From contig OZ037770.1 of assembly GCA_964035545.1 (NCBI GenBank), positions 301,001 through 365,000 on the forward strand: 64,000 nucleotides of DNA. Reading direction: 5' to 3'. Source of the DNA: Bugula neritina. Lineage: Eukaryota; Bryozoa; Gymnolaemata; Cheilostomatida; Bugulidae. This document shows positions 10,401-22,200 of the stretch, in pieces. The notes under the pieces are model-generated. The model saw only the letters and a program-made list of their open reading frames with translations, was not told the DNA's origin and did no database searches. Position 1 is the first letter of the stretch, and each line of letters opens with the position of its first letter. Position numbers and translations under genes: made by a program.

Positions 10401-13400
10401 TGTATACTCTGTATACTAAAGTTACACATATTATATTATACTACACAGGAGCTACTCGAGCTGTTAACCAATAAGAATGCCGGAGCTTACAAGGAGATTC
10501 TGAGAGCCGTAGAGTCAGCGTACCCCGAGGTGGCAGCAGAAATCAAAAACAAACACTCCACTCTGACAGCGTGTCCGGCCCTCAAGTCTACTGGTCAGAT
10601 ATATTTACTTCCTGTCATGTCATCATGTGATGTCATCCTGTGATGTCATCATGTGATGTCATATCTGTTTGTTATTAGTTGACGTTATGCAGTCTTTATA
10701 ATTCAATCAAACACTCGGTCAAACTTTCTAGACAGTCATATCATAGTGATGTCATAGTGATGTCATAGTGATGTCATAATGATGTCATAGTGATGTCATA
10801 GTGATGTCATAGTGATGTCATAGTGATAGCTTGTGTGGTTGTTTGCACTATTATATAATAAATTGATGTCACTGTATTTGTTTTTGTCATGTTTAGAGTT
10901 TTCTCCTCAACCTACTATTATATCTGTAGATATCCGAGCATATCTGAAGAGACACGTACAGTCTATGTATTCCACTCTGTGCTCCGAGATCCAACCGTAC
11001 TTCTGGGATTCGAGAATAAAGACAGACATAAAATCTCACTACATACAGCTGGATGTAACAGATATCAAGGGGTATGATACTATATCATATTACTAGGGGT
11101 ACAAAATCCATCGCAAGTTTAGTCGTTTCGCATAACTTCTTTTTTCACAGATTTTCATAAATTAATGAGAGTTTCTAATAATATAGTCTTATAAACTTCA
11201 TCTCTATAGACTTCATATCTATAGAATATTATCAACTTTTCTTCTATTTCTTGAAATATGTTGTAGTCTGAGAAGCAATGCTCCACGCAGGTAAATCATA
11301 TTTGATGCACCAAAACTTGATTCACTAGTATTGTTTCAGTCTATAATATTTTGAGTTGGTGTTACTTTATGATTTGGTGTTCTGCTACTCTGTAGAGTTC
11401 ACAAGACTTCCTATTTATTCTCCTGCAGCCAAATACTAACTAACATAATATATCCTAACATATATACAACGTAACCTCTGATTGGTTTATCTTTCTAGTC
11501 GCAGTTACCCAATAGAAAGAGTGTTTACAGAATCGCCACGCTCTTGCAAAGTGCTGCTGCAAGGCGAGGCTGGCAGTGGAAAGACCATGTACTGCTATAA
11601 GCTCATCTATGATTGGTCGAGAGGTGACATTCTTCAGAGATTTGACCTTGTAGTCTATTTGGATGTTAAGAAGCTGGGAGTGTCTTTAGAGGAAACAGTT
11701 TATAACCAACTTAGTGGCTACCAGAGTGAGTCGTGTACAGCAAGTGTTGTGTTATTATTCTGCAGTCATGGAAGTGTAATATATATACAATATGTCTAAT
11801 GGTTGTAATGGAACAGCTGTGTACACTCAGTGCTGTATGTTGTCTGCTGTTAGCTGAAGTGAAGCTGTCCAGGGAGGAAGTGATGTCACTGCTCATGGCT
11901 GCTCAACACAACCTCCTTTTCATAGTAGACCTCACTGGCTCTCAGCCTGTCCATCCACTGGTTAGTCTGATAATTCTGTATACTATGTGTGAGTTATCTA
12001 CCCACTAGAGTTATCTCCCCACTAGAGTTATCTCCTCACTACAGTTATCTCCCACTGGAGTTATCTCCCCACTAGAGTTATCTCCTCACTAGAGTTATCT
12101 CCCCACTAGAGTTATCTCTTCACTAGAGTTATCTCCTCACAAAATTTATCTCCCCACTAGAGTTATCTCTTTCATTTTGCAGATATTCTCGCTACTGAAA
12201 GGAGAAATATTTGAAAAGTCGTCTCTCCTCATCACATGTCTTCCCGAACAAGTTGCAGAGTTGTCCCCTTTCTGTCAGAAGCGTCTCATCAACTTAGGCT
12301 TAGATCCTAACAGCAGAAAGAAGTTTATCGAGAGATACGCCCTGCTGAATAGGAATATCGGTACGTTGACTCTTCAGCCTTCAAACATGGTTTCTAGCTA
12401 TTTATAGAATGTGATGAGAAGAGTTTATTTCTCTCCACTCCTTTGATTGTTGCAGTTCAAAGTTGAGGAGAACATAACTCCCGAATAGGTTTCACTATAC
12501 TGCTTTACATTATTGTCATACTGTCTGTTTCCATGTGTTCTATTCATTACATGACTTTGAAAACTGAAGGAGTTTATTTTATTACCTGAATTTGTTTGTT
12601 TTGCAGTTTTAGCTCCTGATGGTAATGCATTTATTAAAAGATTTTGTATTTTATATGATTTGTGCCCACTTTGACATCTCAGCATTGAAGACCCATAAGT
12701 TTCCACCTTTACTTATCCCAACAGCTCCCCTGGTACATGTGCTGACTCTAAAGGCAGCCCTAAACAGCTGCTGCCTTTGTTATAAATTCTATTGGCAGCA
12801 GTTTATGAATTATCTTCCCTTTATTCCTATTCATTTTCTTTAACTTTTTTGATAATTTATCAGTATTTTAGTTGTTTTCTACTTTGTAGTTTAGCAGTTT
12901 TACTAGTTCATTGGTTTGCTAACCTCATCGCCTCTTTCTTATTTCTATTTTCTTTTAATTACAAGACTATGTTTTGAAGCGCAAGGATACGGTAACGTGA
13001 TAAGCAATACTCTGCTGAGTCTGGGAAAGGCGTATGAATACATGATGAGAATTCCCGAGTGGCTGCAGTTGCTCTGTCTGCTGGTGCAGAATGAAGAGGA
13101 AGTAGAATGTATTACTACGCCGTCTCTACTTCTCTCCCGGGCATTGAGTATCTACCCTTTCCTCTTCTCTATACAGCAGGGTTTGTCTTACATAATAATA
13201 TAATATGTAATATAATATATAATATAAACAGATAATATAAATATGTAATATAATATAAAACATATAATAAAAATGCGCAAAGTAGTTTTACTCGTAAGCC
13301 ATCTTCTATATGTTTACTAGGAGTGCCGTATGACCCGGATAACCCCAACACCGATGTCCTGTACGCTTTGAATCAGCTCCAGTCTATAGCCTTAGAGACA

Positions 13401-16400
13401 GTGATGAAGGCCCCTTCCTCCCCTGTTCCATATGAGCATATACAGCACAAGTACGGCTGCAAGCTTCTCATGCAGGTACTCAGTCTAACTTGTGTTCTCT
13501 CAATGTCTGTGTGTCTACAGGACAAGTGATGGCAATGTACTTGTGTACTTGACCTCTCTCATCTGACCTAGCGTACTTGATGCGTAGACTTGAAATGACT
13601 TGATGCATCAACTTATATGAGATTGAACTTAAGTCTTAGCTTATCAATTTAAAACATGAAGACGTTGGTCAGATTTCTTGTAACTCACTATGACTAAAAT
13701 ATTAACTTTTGACAACTTGGCATATAAAACAAACGTAATAATGAGAGTTGTCTGCACACACTTGTAGCTGGGAATCCTCCACACCTACACCTGTATGAAG
13801 GACAACAAACCACAGCAGATGGTCACCTTCTCAAGTTCCACCATTCAGCTCTTCCTGGCAGCGTGTAAACTCTCTCTGCTGCCATCAGACCAAATCAGTC
13901 AGTACCTAGAGTCTTTGCTGACAGACCTTGACCTGCGTAGACTGTGTGTCTACTTCATCAGCTGTAAGAGGGGCGTCACCTCCTCCCCCACCAGCTCTCA
14001 CCTCCAACAGATCTTCTCACTCCTAGCTAAACAAAATCGCTTAGCTGCAGCGCCAGGCCAAGATGGCGTCTATTCCTTAGGTTTGTGACTCTACAGTGAC
14101 AGTGTGTGACAGGACAGTGACTGTCTGTGACAGGACAGTAATATGTATGGTGACAAGATGTTATAAGAACGCAGTAAATAGGTTTCTAACAGCCCAGTGT
14201 TTGAGTTTCTTGCTGGGAAATCTGTGTCATCAAGTCACATGACACATGATTGAGATTCACTGGTTTATACTGTTGCAGCCGACTACTCGCTCAGTCTGAC
14301 TTGTGTACACGAGTGTGAAGATATGAAGAACTTGGTGAGGATAGTCGGACAAAGTCTACCTAGCAAGTTACTCATCTCTCTCCAACAGATTCACTCTAGT
14401 GCAGTTATCAAAGGTGAAGGTCATTCAACTTGATGAACTAGCATTTTGGTAATTGTTGGTCTCAAATTGCTGAGCAATGTTTGCTGTAGCTGTACGTATG
14501 CTGTAGCTGTACGACTGCTGTAGCTGTACGACTGCTGTAGCTGTACGACTGCTGTAGCTGTACGTCTGCTGTAGCTGTACGTCTGCTGTAGCTGTACGTC
14601 TGCTGTAGCTGTACGTCTGCTGTAGCTGTACGTCTGCTGTAGTTGTACGTCTGCTGTAGTTATATGACATCATCATGTCTTCTGCAGGTCTGAATAGAAT
14701 CATGGAGAAGAACTTCTCTAAAGTTTCTCATATTAGCATAGTTCTAGAATCTTCTGCATACTTCTCCATGAACTCGCTGTTAGAACTCGCCGAGTGTATA
14801 AAGAATTCAACGTCCGTCACCCAGCTCAACTTATCCTACACGTCCACGGAGCTGCTCACCCACTTCCTTCACTTCCTGACCAATGAGTATCGAGCCAACA
14901 TTCTGACTCTTGTCTTCGAGTGTAAAGCTGCCCCAACAGGTAACTGTAACGAGGTCATGTGTCGTGTAAGAGTAAGTCAGCTGATAATCATTGGATTGGT
15001 CACTCAATCTTAGGTTATATATTATGATAATATCCAGTAATTGAGTTAGTGATAGTGGTGAAATTAGCAATTACGCATGGGTTTGGTGATTCAACTTGCA
15101 GTGAGTGAGTTAGTTAGTAGTGACTCAGTTAGTAGTGAGTCAGTTAGTAGTGTCAGTTAGTAGTGAGTCAGTTAGTAGTGAGTCAGTTAGTAGTGAGTGA
15201 GTTAGTCGTGAGTCAGTTAGTAGTGAGTCAGTTAGTAGTGAGTCAGTTAGTAGTGAGTCAGTTAGTAGTGAGTCAGTTAGTAGTGAGTCAGTTAGTAGTG
15301 AGTCAGTTAGTAGTGAGTCAGTTAGTAGTGAGTCAGTTAGTAGTGAGTCAGTTAGTAGTGAGTCAGTTAGTAGTGTGTCAGTTAGTAGTGAGTCAGTTAG
15401 TAGTGAGTCAGTTAGTAGTGAGTCAGTCAGTATTGAGTCAGTTAGTAGTGAGTCAGTTAGTAGTGAGTCAGTTAGTAGTGAGTCAGTTAGCAGTGAGTCA
15501 GTTAGTAGTGAGTCAGCTAGTAGTGACTCAGTTAGTAGTGAGTCAGTTAGTAGTGAGTCACGTTTTCCTACTCAATACTTTTCTAACTTGTAGAAAAACT
15601 CTCGGCCAGCACATACACTGACCTCAAGTCGGCCATCTCCTCTCTCTCGGGAATCACTGCCTTTAGACTGAGTGGATGCAGGAACTCCTTAGCATTGCGT
15701 AATGTGGTTAGGAACCTCCCACACACTCTGCACACTCTGGAGTAAGTTCTCAGTCTAACACTTGGTGTGTATTTCTCATAATATATCCAGGTTGTAGGAT
15801 CAAATGTTAATTCCTTTGAAATACTTTGTACAGTAATACTTTCTACAACTGAAGACGGGTCATGTGTAGTTTAGCTCAACTAGCCTACTTTGTGTGAAAC
15901 TCTCAGTATCCTCCTGCTTGTAGGATTACAGAGAGTTTGCTAGACTCTTCAGCCTTAGATATAACAGCGTACTTAGACGGGGCCCCCGCACTGCACCTCC
16001 TCAATCTCGAAGGATGTGAGTTGAGTGATGGGGCTACGGGAATGAATCTGTTCAAAGGTGTGAGAAACAACAAATCTTTAGTTCAACTCAGACTACGTGG
16101 TGCGGCCCTCAACACCCAGACTATTAAGGTATGTTTTATAATATTATATGTGGTTAGTATGTTATATTATACATGTGGTTAGTATCTTATATTATGTATA
16201 CTTGATGTTTGTACAGGTTTTATGTGAAGCCCTAAAGTTCAACAGAGTTTTACAATACCTTGATGTAAGGAACATGGAGTTGTCCACTCAAGCCTGTGTT
16301 TCATTGGCTGGTGTAATCAGTGTCAACGATAGCCTTAGAGAGATAAAACTCTCCCAGAGCTTTGCTAGTGCCGATGGTTTAACAATACTAGACAGTGGAA

Positions 16401-16435
16401 GGGCTAAAGACAGCCTAAAGCTCATCATAGAATAA
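7432..16435 (+). CDS. NLR-like receptor: HEPN (DZIP3 type), CARD-like, NACHT, LRR
   Basis: Exons 7432-7669, 7955-8178, 8764-8990, 9601-9752, 10144-10307, 10449-10593, 10897-11071, 11499-11725, 11854-11960, 12183-12360, 12980-13180, 13321-13475, 13768-14080, 14279-14413, 14688-14939, 15594-15741, 15924-16128, 16217-16435 join in phase to about 1154 residues. The first coding exon with the ATG is not identified. Residues ~1-220 match the DZIP3-like HEPN domain (YPPLSLADNL, LLYPKRKSTVTSDNFSSTLL). Residues ~285-375 look like a CARD (LLDQRVITADEKSRV ... LLELLTNKN). NACHT follows, with Walker A GEAGSGKT at 464-471; Walker B is LLFIVDLTGS (Asp543), lacking the usual DE pair, and the sensor reads LLITCLPE instead of TSRP. 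Residues ~880-1154 are leucine-rich repeats (LHLLNLEGCELSD). Likely a cytosolic immune sensor. The degenerate Walker B suggests nucleotide binding without fast hydrolysis. Confidence 0.85.
7661..7865 (+). repeat. 38-bp array duplicating an NLR 5' splice site
   Basis: Six units each contain the exon end AAATCTCAAG followed by the donor GTAAGTACAG and then AAGTGTATGTAGTGTAGT. Unit 1 spans the real exon end (7669). Units 2-3 keep AAG|GTAAGT, unit 4 has AAAGTAAGT, unit 5 has AAGGCAAGT and unit 6 has AAAGTAAGTT. Confidence 0.92.
8190..8750 (+). repeat. 15-bp minisatellite shared with USP5 intron
   Basis: TCACTACTCACTCTA/G units fill NLR intron 8179-8763, identical in sequence and transcript orientation to the USP5 array at 866-1626. 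Even the variant start TCACTCCTTTACTACT occurs in both. Confidence 0.94.
9040..9415 (+). repeat. (TATAT)n-type AT repeat in NLR intron
   Basis: About 375 bp of degenerate TATTA pentamers. The intron 8991-9600 ends with a 12-bp unit TGTACGTCTGTC repeated three times directly before the acceptor CTGCAG (9553-9600). Confidence 0.92.
9770..10125 (+). repeat. Two arrays in NLR intron 9753-10143
   Basis: A 12-bp unit ACTTACCTATAT repeats at 9775-9860. A 24-bp unit beginning GCAGTTGCTGCTGTAGAGCT repeats about four times at 10010-10115. Between them lies ordinary sequence. Confidence 0.85.
10308..10448 (+). other. GC-AG intron with TACTCTGTA repeats
   Basis: The exon ends ATGAAG at 10307 and the intron begins GCAAGT. 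AAG|GCAAGT is the standard GC donor form. The phase and the protein sequence (KMK|ELLELL) both require this junction, and no in-frame GT donor replaces it. The intron holds about ten TACTCTGTA units. Confidence 0.75.
10615..10830 (+). repeat. GATGTCATAGT 11-bp repeats in NLR intron
   Basis: GATGTCATC/GATGTCATAGT units occur at 10615-10665 and again at 10735-10830, inside the intron 10594-10896. Confidence 0.85.
12003..12182 (+). repeat. 17-bp AGAGTTATCTCCCCACT array ending as the splice acceptor
   Basis: About ten units of AGAGTTATCTCCCCACT run up to the acceptor. The last, GAGTTATCTCTTTCATTTTGCAG, forms the polypyrimidine tract and AG before the exon at 12183 (sequence quoted in part: AGTTATCTCTTTCATTTTG then CAG). 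Confidence 0.88.
14485..14660 (+). repeat. 17-bp GCTGTAGCTGTACGTCT array
   Basis: About ten copies in NLR intron 14414-14687. The reverse complement of exactly this unit recurs in the convertase intron at 26170-26760. Because that gene is on the minus strand, both arrays have the same orientation in their transcripts. Confidence 0.93.
15100..15560 (+). repeat. 15-bp GTGAGTCAGTTAGTA array
   Basis: About 30 copies in NLR intron 14940-15593. Each unit carries GTGAGT, a perfect donor hexamer. The same unit in the same orientation fills VPS15 intron 56400-56782. Confidence 0.95.
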
Positions 16436-19273
16436 ACTATGCTGTTCACAGAGGAGTTATTCTCTCTCTGTAAAGCTATCTATTCTATGGAAACGATCAC
16501 GTGTCCACAAAGTTATCATTCTATAAAGTTATTCCTGTACATAGTTAGTTTCTGGGTGTTATCTCCCCTACAATACCAGTCATACAGAGCTGTGGCTTTG
16601 TGTCTCTCTTCTGTTTGTTCAGATGAAGTTTCTACTCTCAATGACACCAGTGGATATACTCTGTTTATGTTGGTTATGTTAGACTACAACCAAAACAGAG
16701 ATGTAAACCCACCTCTGCTCTTTATTATACTTAATAATGTCTAATAAGCTACATTATACACCATATCCACTCTTTCATACACTTTTTAGTACTGACTGTG
16801 AGTATTGAATACTTTACCATGATGGCATGTATATACATGTACAATATACAACAGGAAATAAATTTGAAAAAATACGTCTGATCAAATGGACTCATATGAT
16901 TTGCACCCGTTATAATTTGAGAAAGTCATTTGGGTTAATATTATGAGGAAAGAATTTTTATGTTGGCTATTTTTCAACAGGTTTCAAGTAGTGATGATGG
17001 CTAACGTGTGATCTTGCTTCAGGGTTGGTACAATGTTGTCTCCAAGATTAGCCAGTATTGGGATAATTTCTCTACATTCTGTTACACAAACTGCATGTTG
17101 GCTTTTCTAGGGGGGGGGGGGGGGCGGTGTTATCTGTACCAACGTTTACAAATTTCTTCTAGCTGATGTTGAGTGAGCCCATGCAGTAAATCGTGAATTG
17201 CACCACATATACATGCATCTAGTACTAAAATAATAAAATTCCATCAGCTTAGCAGTCACCTAATTTCAGATTTAGCGGTCTTGGCACGCCTCCAGTTTAT
17301 CTTTCACGCTTAGGTGCTAATGGTTACAAACAGAGTTGTCCTACAAAGTGATGTATATGATCAATGCCCAAGACGTAAAATAAATTAAATAATACTTCTT
17401 GAATTAATTTTAATATAATGAAATAAATTTTATAAAAAAATTTCTTAGTACATTTTTGAAAAACAACGTTGTATTTTTGATAAAAATTCTTCACAGTCTG
17501 ATAGTGTGCACAGAAGACGCGCTTCCGCTATTTAATCTGACGCCCGTCTTACAAGTAATCTTGCTGATTACCAACATGTAATAAGTGTATTTTTTGATAA
17601 ATCAACGAAATTGAAGTAGGTTGACGTTGTTTCTCTAAACCAAAAGAAACTTTGAGTTATTGCTATAAATTTTTAATAGTTTGAGTAGTGTTGGTAATAA
17701 GTGATGCAACTTCATCGATAGTCACCAACGGCAACTGTGAAATTCAATTTCAAATTGGAACATGATGATGATCTATGATAATAATCTCAATATAATTATT
17801 TATCATAATGATTACCATTATCATTATGATAATCATAACAAAATAATAATAATAATTAAGTGATTGTCGCCTAAGGTTATAAATATATCTAATTTTCTAG
17901 TTATCAAGTTTAATGGCTTTGCCTTTTGCACTAACCTTAAGACTTAAGAGTAAGAGTGAGTATTCTGTATCTGCGTCTGTGTTGAGTCTCTAGACCCTCG
18001 AGAGGGAAGAGGAGACCTTCACGGAGAAGTGTTATGACTTCAGAGATTTTAAGGTCTCTTATTGTCCTAGTAAGGAAACTATTAAAGTATGTGTTATAAT
18101 TTGTTAGTAATGAACGAGGCATATGTCTGAACATGTTACGTGTTAGCATAGATGGACAATTAGTTAGTTTTTGGAAGGTATTATTAATTTCAGGACAGAC
18201 GTTTTCATTAGCTAGGAATTGAAGTAGTAACTTTATACGGCTTGACTTTCTATATTTAGCTGTTCTCAAGCCTTGGTCATACTTCGAATTTCTTTTAAAC
18301 TTAATATAAACCTCGGTGTCTTGTTATTTGTTCTTGTTCCTTGTTCTTTTAAATAAGGGGGTCCCATACTTCACTGGAGTATTCTAGCACTGGTCTAACT
18401 AATGTTAGATAGGTCAACATCTTAACTTTTTTAGGAGCATTATGTAATGTCGATTTTATGTAACCTGGGATTTTAGTGGCTTTGGTAATTGTAGTATTAG
18501 TATTAAATAATTTTCATCTTGGTATCAAGTTCAATGTAACCTCAATAAATATGATGACACCTAATTTTATGTAAATAGTAATAGTCATTGGTTATTATGA
18601 TGTTGTTGCTATTACTATCAATTATGAATATAGTAATTATGCTGATAGTGAGTAGTATTAGAATAACTATAACAACTACGTTTACGAATAGATAGTTTTT
18701 GTTCTGAATTGCAGCTGGTGGCAGCTTACACTCACTGCTGCAGAACGCTTGCTGGGGCTTTTTTCTCTCTAAGCTTACTAAATTCAATGCTTTTTCCTGT
18801 AACAAATAATTCTAGTAAGTTTTTGACATATACTTGCTAGCTGTTAATACTTTCAATTGCTGTTCAAATTTGGCCGTGATTATAGTCTAAGTTTATTGTT
18901 GATTAGTCTTGGTGCCAGCATTGATCTCTACTACTGCTTTTCGGCAAACTAGAATTTTATGTGAAACTGACATCTGGATAATAGTAGGCTTAGTGACTAG
19001 TCTGTTTGAGTTAGAAGTACGCATGGGGCAAACTCTTCTAGTTAAGTCATCCTAGTATTGGAAGTTTACAATCTTGTCTGAGTCTGAGAGCGATCATCTT
19101 GTTCTTGAAGTTCTTGTATCACAAGATGTTTTAGTTTATACTCTTTGTTTTCACTCTATATCTCACAATGCAATACTTTGTAATTCTACAACATTGCGAT
19201 GGAATACAATACATTATAATACAGTATAAAGTGACACACAATGATTCTTGTATAATTCAAAGGTTGATGAAGC
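16436..19273. other. NLR 3' region and intergenic DNA
   Basis: An AATAAA at 16857-16862 is the likely NLR poly(A) signal. A G16 run lies at about 17109. AT-rich sequence follows, with short ATTATCATAATGATTA-type inverted repeats near 17790-17850. Apart from the LINE fragment on the minus strand (separate entry), I see no gene here. Confidence 0.6.
17937..18530 (-). pseudogene. Decayed LINE reverse-transcriptase 3' fragment
   Basis: Reading the minus strand from about 18500 down gives TKATKIPGYIKSTLHNAPKK, then LTLVRPVLEYSSEVWDP, then a RFILSLKEIRS-like stretch and finally SSRIKLLLQFLANENV ... YNTYFNSFLTRTIRDLKISEVI with a stop at 17937. This is the order of the C-terminal RT/thumb part of CR1/L2-like non-LTR retrotransposons (LVRPxLEYAxxVWDP, RTIRDWN). 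At least two frame changes and in-frame stops break it. The 5' part is not visible, as expected for a truncated insertion. Confidence 0.8.
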
Positions 19274-22200
19274 ATGGCTAGTCAAACAGACGTACAAGTG
19301 GAGTGTGGATTTTGTGTGAGTAAACTGGAAGATTTGACAGATCCAAGATGTCTACCATGCGGACATATATACTGTCTAGAGTGTCTACTAGGAGACTTTG
19401 AAGTCAATAAAATCCTAAAATGCCCTTTCTGCAGGTAAGTTTTATGTTAAAACCTGTTAATGTTATGTTTTGAGGGATGAAAATCTTGATTAGTTTTTGT
19501 ATCAGGAATTGCCTCCTCAACAGCCGCATGATACTTGGCTCATAGCAGTTACTGAAAGACAAAACATTAGAATTCAAGTTTCAACCTGATTGTTACAGAG
19601 AAGTGTTTGACTTGAAGATAAGCTCACTTCCCTCCTCCACCACAAGAGAGGACTCAGCTCTTTGCTGCGATACTTGTATTAGAAAAGGGGAGACGAATCA
19701 ATCGGCTGTGGTTTATTGCAAGACGTGCACTGCTAAGTTCTGTGCCAAACACAAGGAGGTGGGTTACTGCGTATCACCACACAGCGTCATTGACTACCTG
19801 GTTTTACTTATCTGGTTCTTCTTCAACTCATCTGACAACTCAGCAACGAACAACTGGAGGAAAATATTCTTTATAATAAAATCTTTTAAACTTTTTATAG
19901 TTCTAACCGTATAACTCATTGATTTGTGTTGACATTACATTGCTTTCTCACATTACATTATTTATTCAAATTACATTATTAATTCAAATTACTTTGATGT
20001 ATATTACATTATTAATTCACATTACATTGATGTATATTACATTATTAATTCACATTACATTGTTAGCTCACATTAGCTTAGCTGTGTTCTAATCTGTTAC
20101 ACAGTCACACGATGACCTAATGGGTGCCCACCCTATGATCAACATGACTGAATACAGAACACAGACCATCAAACTAGAACCCAGGCTATGCTCAGAACAC
20201 ACGACTTTACCATACAGTCTGGGGTGTAGGAGTTGTCTCATCGTAGCTTGTACTAAATGTGTCGGGGCCTTGGACAACTGCACGGCTGGTATGTGTGCTT
20301 TCTCATCGTCATACTAAGAGTAGTGTGTATACTATACTCAGGGGGGATAACTACTATATACTAAGAGTAGTGTGTATACTATACTCAGGGGGGATAACTA
20401 CTATATACTAAGAGTAGTGTGTATACTATACTCAGGGGGGGATAACTACTATATACTAAGAGTAGTGTGTATACTATACTCAGGGGGATAACTACTATAT
20501 ACTGAGAGTAGTGTATACTATACTCAGGGGGATAACTACTATATACTAAGAGTAGTGTGTATACTATACTCAGGGGGGATAACTACTATATACTAAGAGT
20601 AGTGTGTATACTATACTCAGGGGGGATAACTACTAAATACTAAGAGTAGTGTATACTATACTCAGGGGAGATAACCACTAAATACTAAGAGTAGTGTGTA
20701 TACTATACTCAGGGGGGATAACTACTATATACTAAGAGTAGTGTATACTATACTCAGGGGAGATAACTACTATATACTAAGAGTAGTGTGTATACTATAC
20801 TCAGGGGGGATAACTACTATATACTAAGAGTAGTGTGTATACTATACTCAGGGGGATAACTACTATATACTGAGAGTAGTGTATACTATACTCAGGGGGA
20901 TAACTACTATATACTAAGAGTAGTGTGTATACTATACTCAGGGGGGATAACTACTATATACTAAGAGTAGTGTGTATACTATACTCAGGGGGGATAACTA
21001 CTAAATACTAAGAGTAGTGTATACTATACTCAGGGGAGATAACCACTAAATACTAAGAGTAGTGTGTATACTATACTCAGGGGGGATAACTACTATATAC
21101 TAAGAGTAGTGTGTATACTATACTCAGGGGGGATAACTACTAAATACTAAGAGTAGTGTATACTATACTCAGGGGAGATAACCACTAAATACTAAGAGTA
21201 GTGTGTATACTATACTCAGGGGGGATAACTACTATATACTAAGAGTAGTGTGTATACTATACTCAGGGGAGATAACTACTAAATACTGAGAGTAGTGTGT
21301 ATACTATACTCAGGGGGGATAACTACTATATACTAAGAGTAGTGTATACTATACTCAGGGGGGATAATTACTATATACTAAGAGTAGTGTGTATACTATA
21401 CTCAGGGGAGATAACTACTAAATACTAAGAGTAGTGAATACTATACTCAGGGGGGATAACCACTAAATACTGAGAGTAGTGTGTATACTATGCTCAGGGG
21501 GATAACTACTATATACTAAGAGTAGTGTGTATACTATACTCAGGGGGGATAACTACTAAATACTAAGAGTAGTGTGTATACTATACTCAGGGGGATAACT
21601 ACTATATACTGAGAGTAGTGTATATACTGTACTCAGGGGAGATGACTACTATATACTAAGAGTAGTGTGTATACTATACTCAGGGGGGATAACTACTATA
21701 TACTAAGAGTAGTGAATCTGTTTCTAGACTCTCCGCTACACAAACTGATGTCACTGGATGAGTTGGTAGCTGAACTGGCGAAGGAGATGGACAAGGTGAG
21801 ATCAGATATGATGGACAGAGAAGATAAACTCTCAGATGTATTCAAACGGATGACTGGAGTATTGTGTGATTATGATAATGAGACTAGAGATATGATAGAG
21901 ACACTCCACAGAACACGAGATGAACAGGTAGATACACAGAACACCTGGTGTACAGGTAGATACATAAAACACCTGGTGTACATGTAGATACACAGAACAC
22001 GTAATGAACAGGTAGATACACAGAACATCTGATGTACAGGTAGATTCATAGAACACCTGGTGTACAGGTAGAGTCTTGAACGCATGAAAGTCTCTTTGCT
22101 AAGTTGATTCACAACTTGAATAAAACTTTCTGTGTAACTGAAGAGTTCTCTGTCAACAGTTAGAATATGAAGAGTTGTCTACCTATATTCACGTATAACT

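Noticed and set aside
14485-14660. CRISPR-like regularity
   Set aside because: Direct tandem units with no spacers in a eukaryotic intron; all such arrays here are minisatellites.
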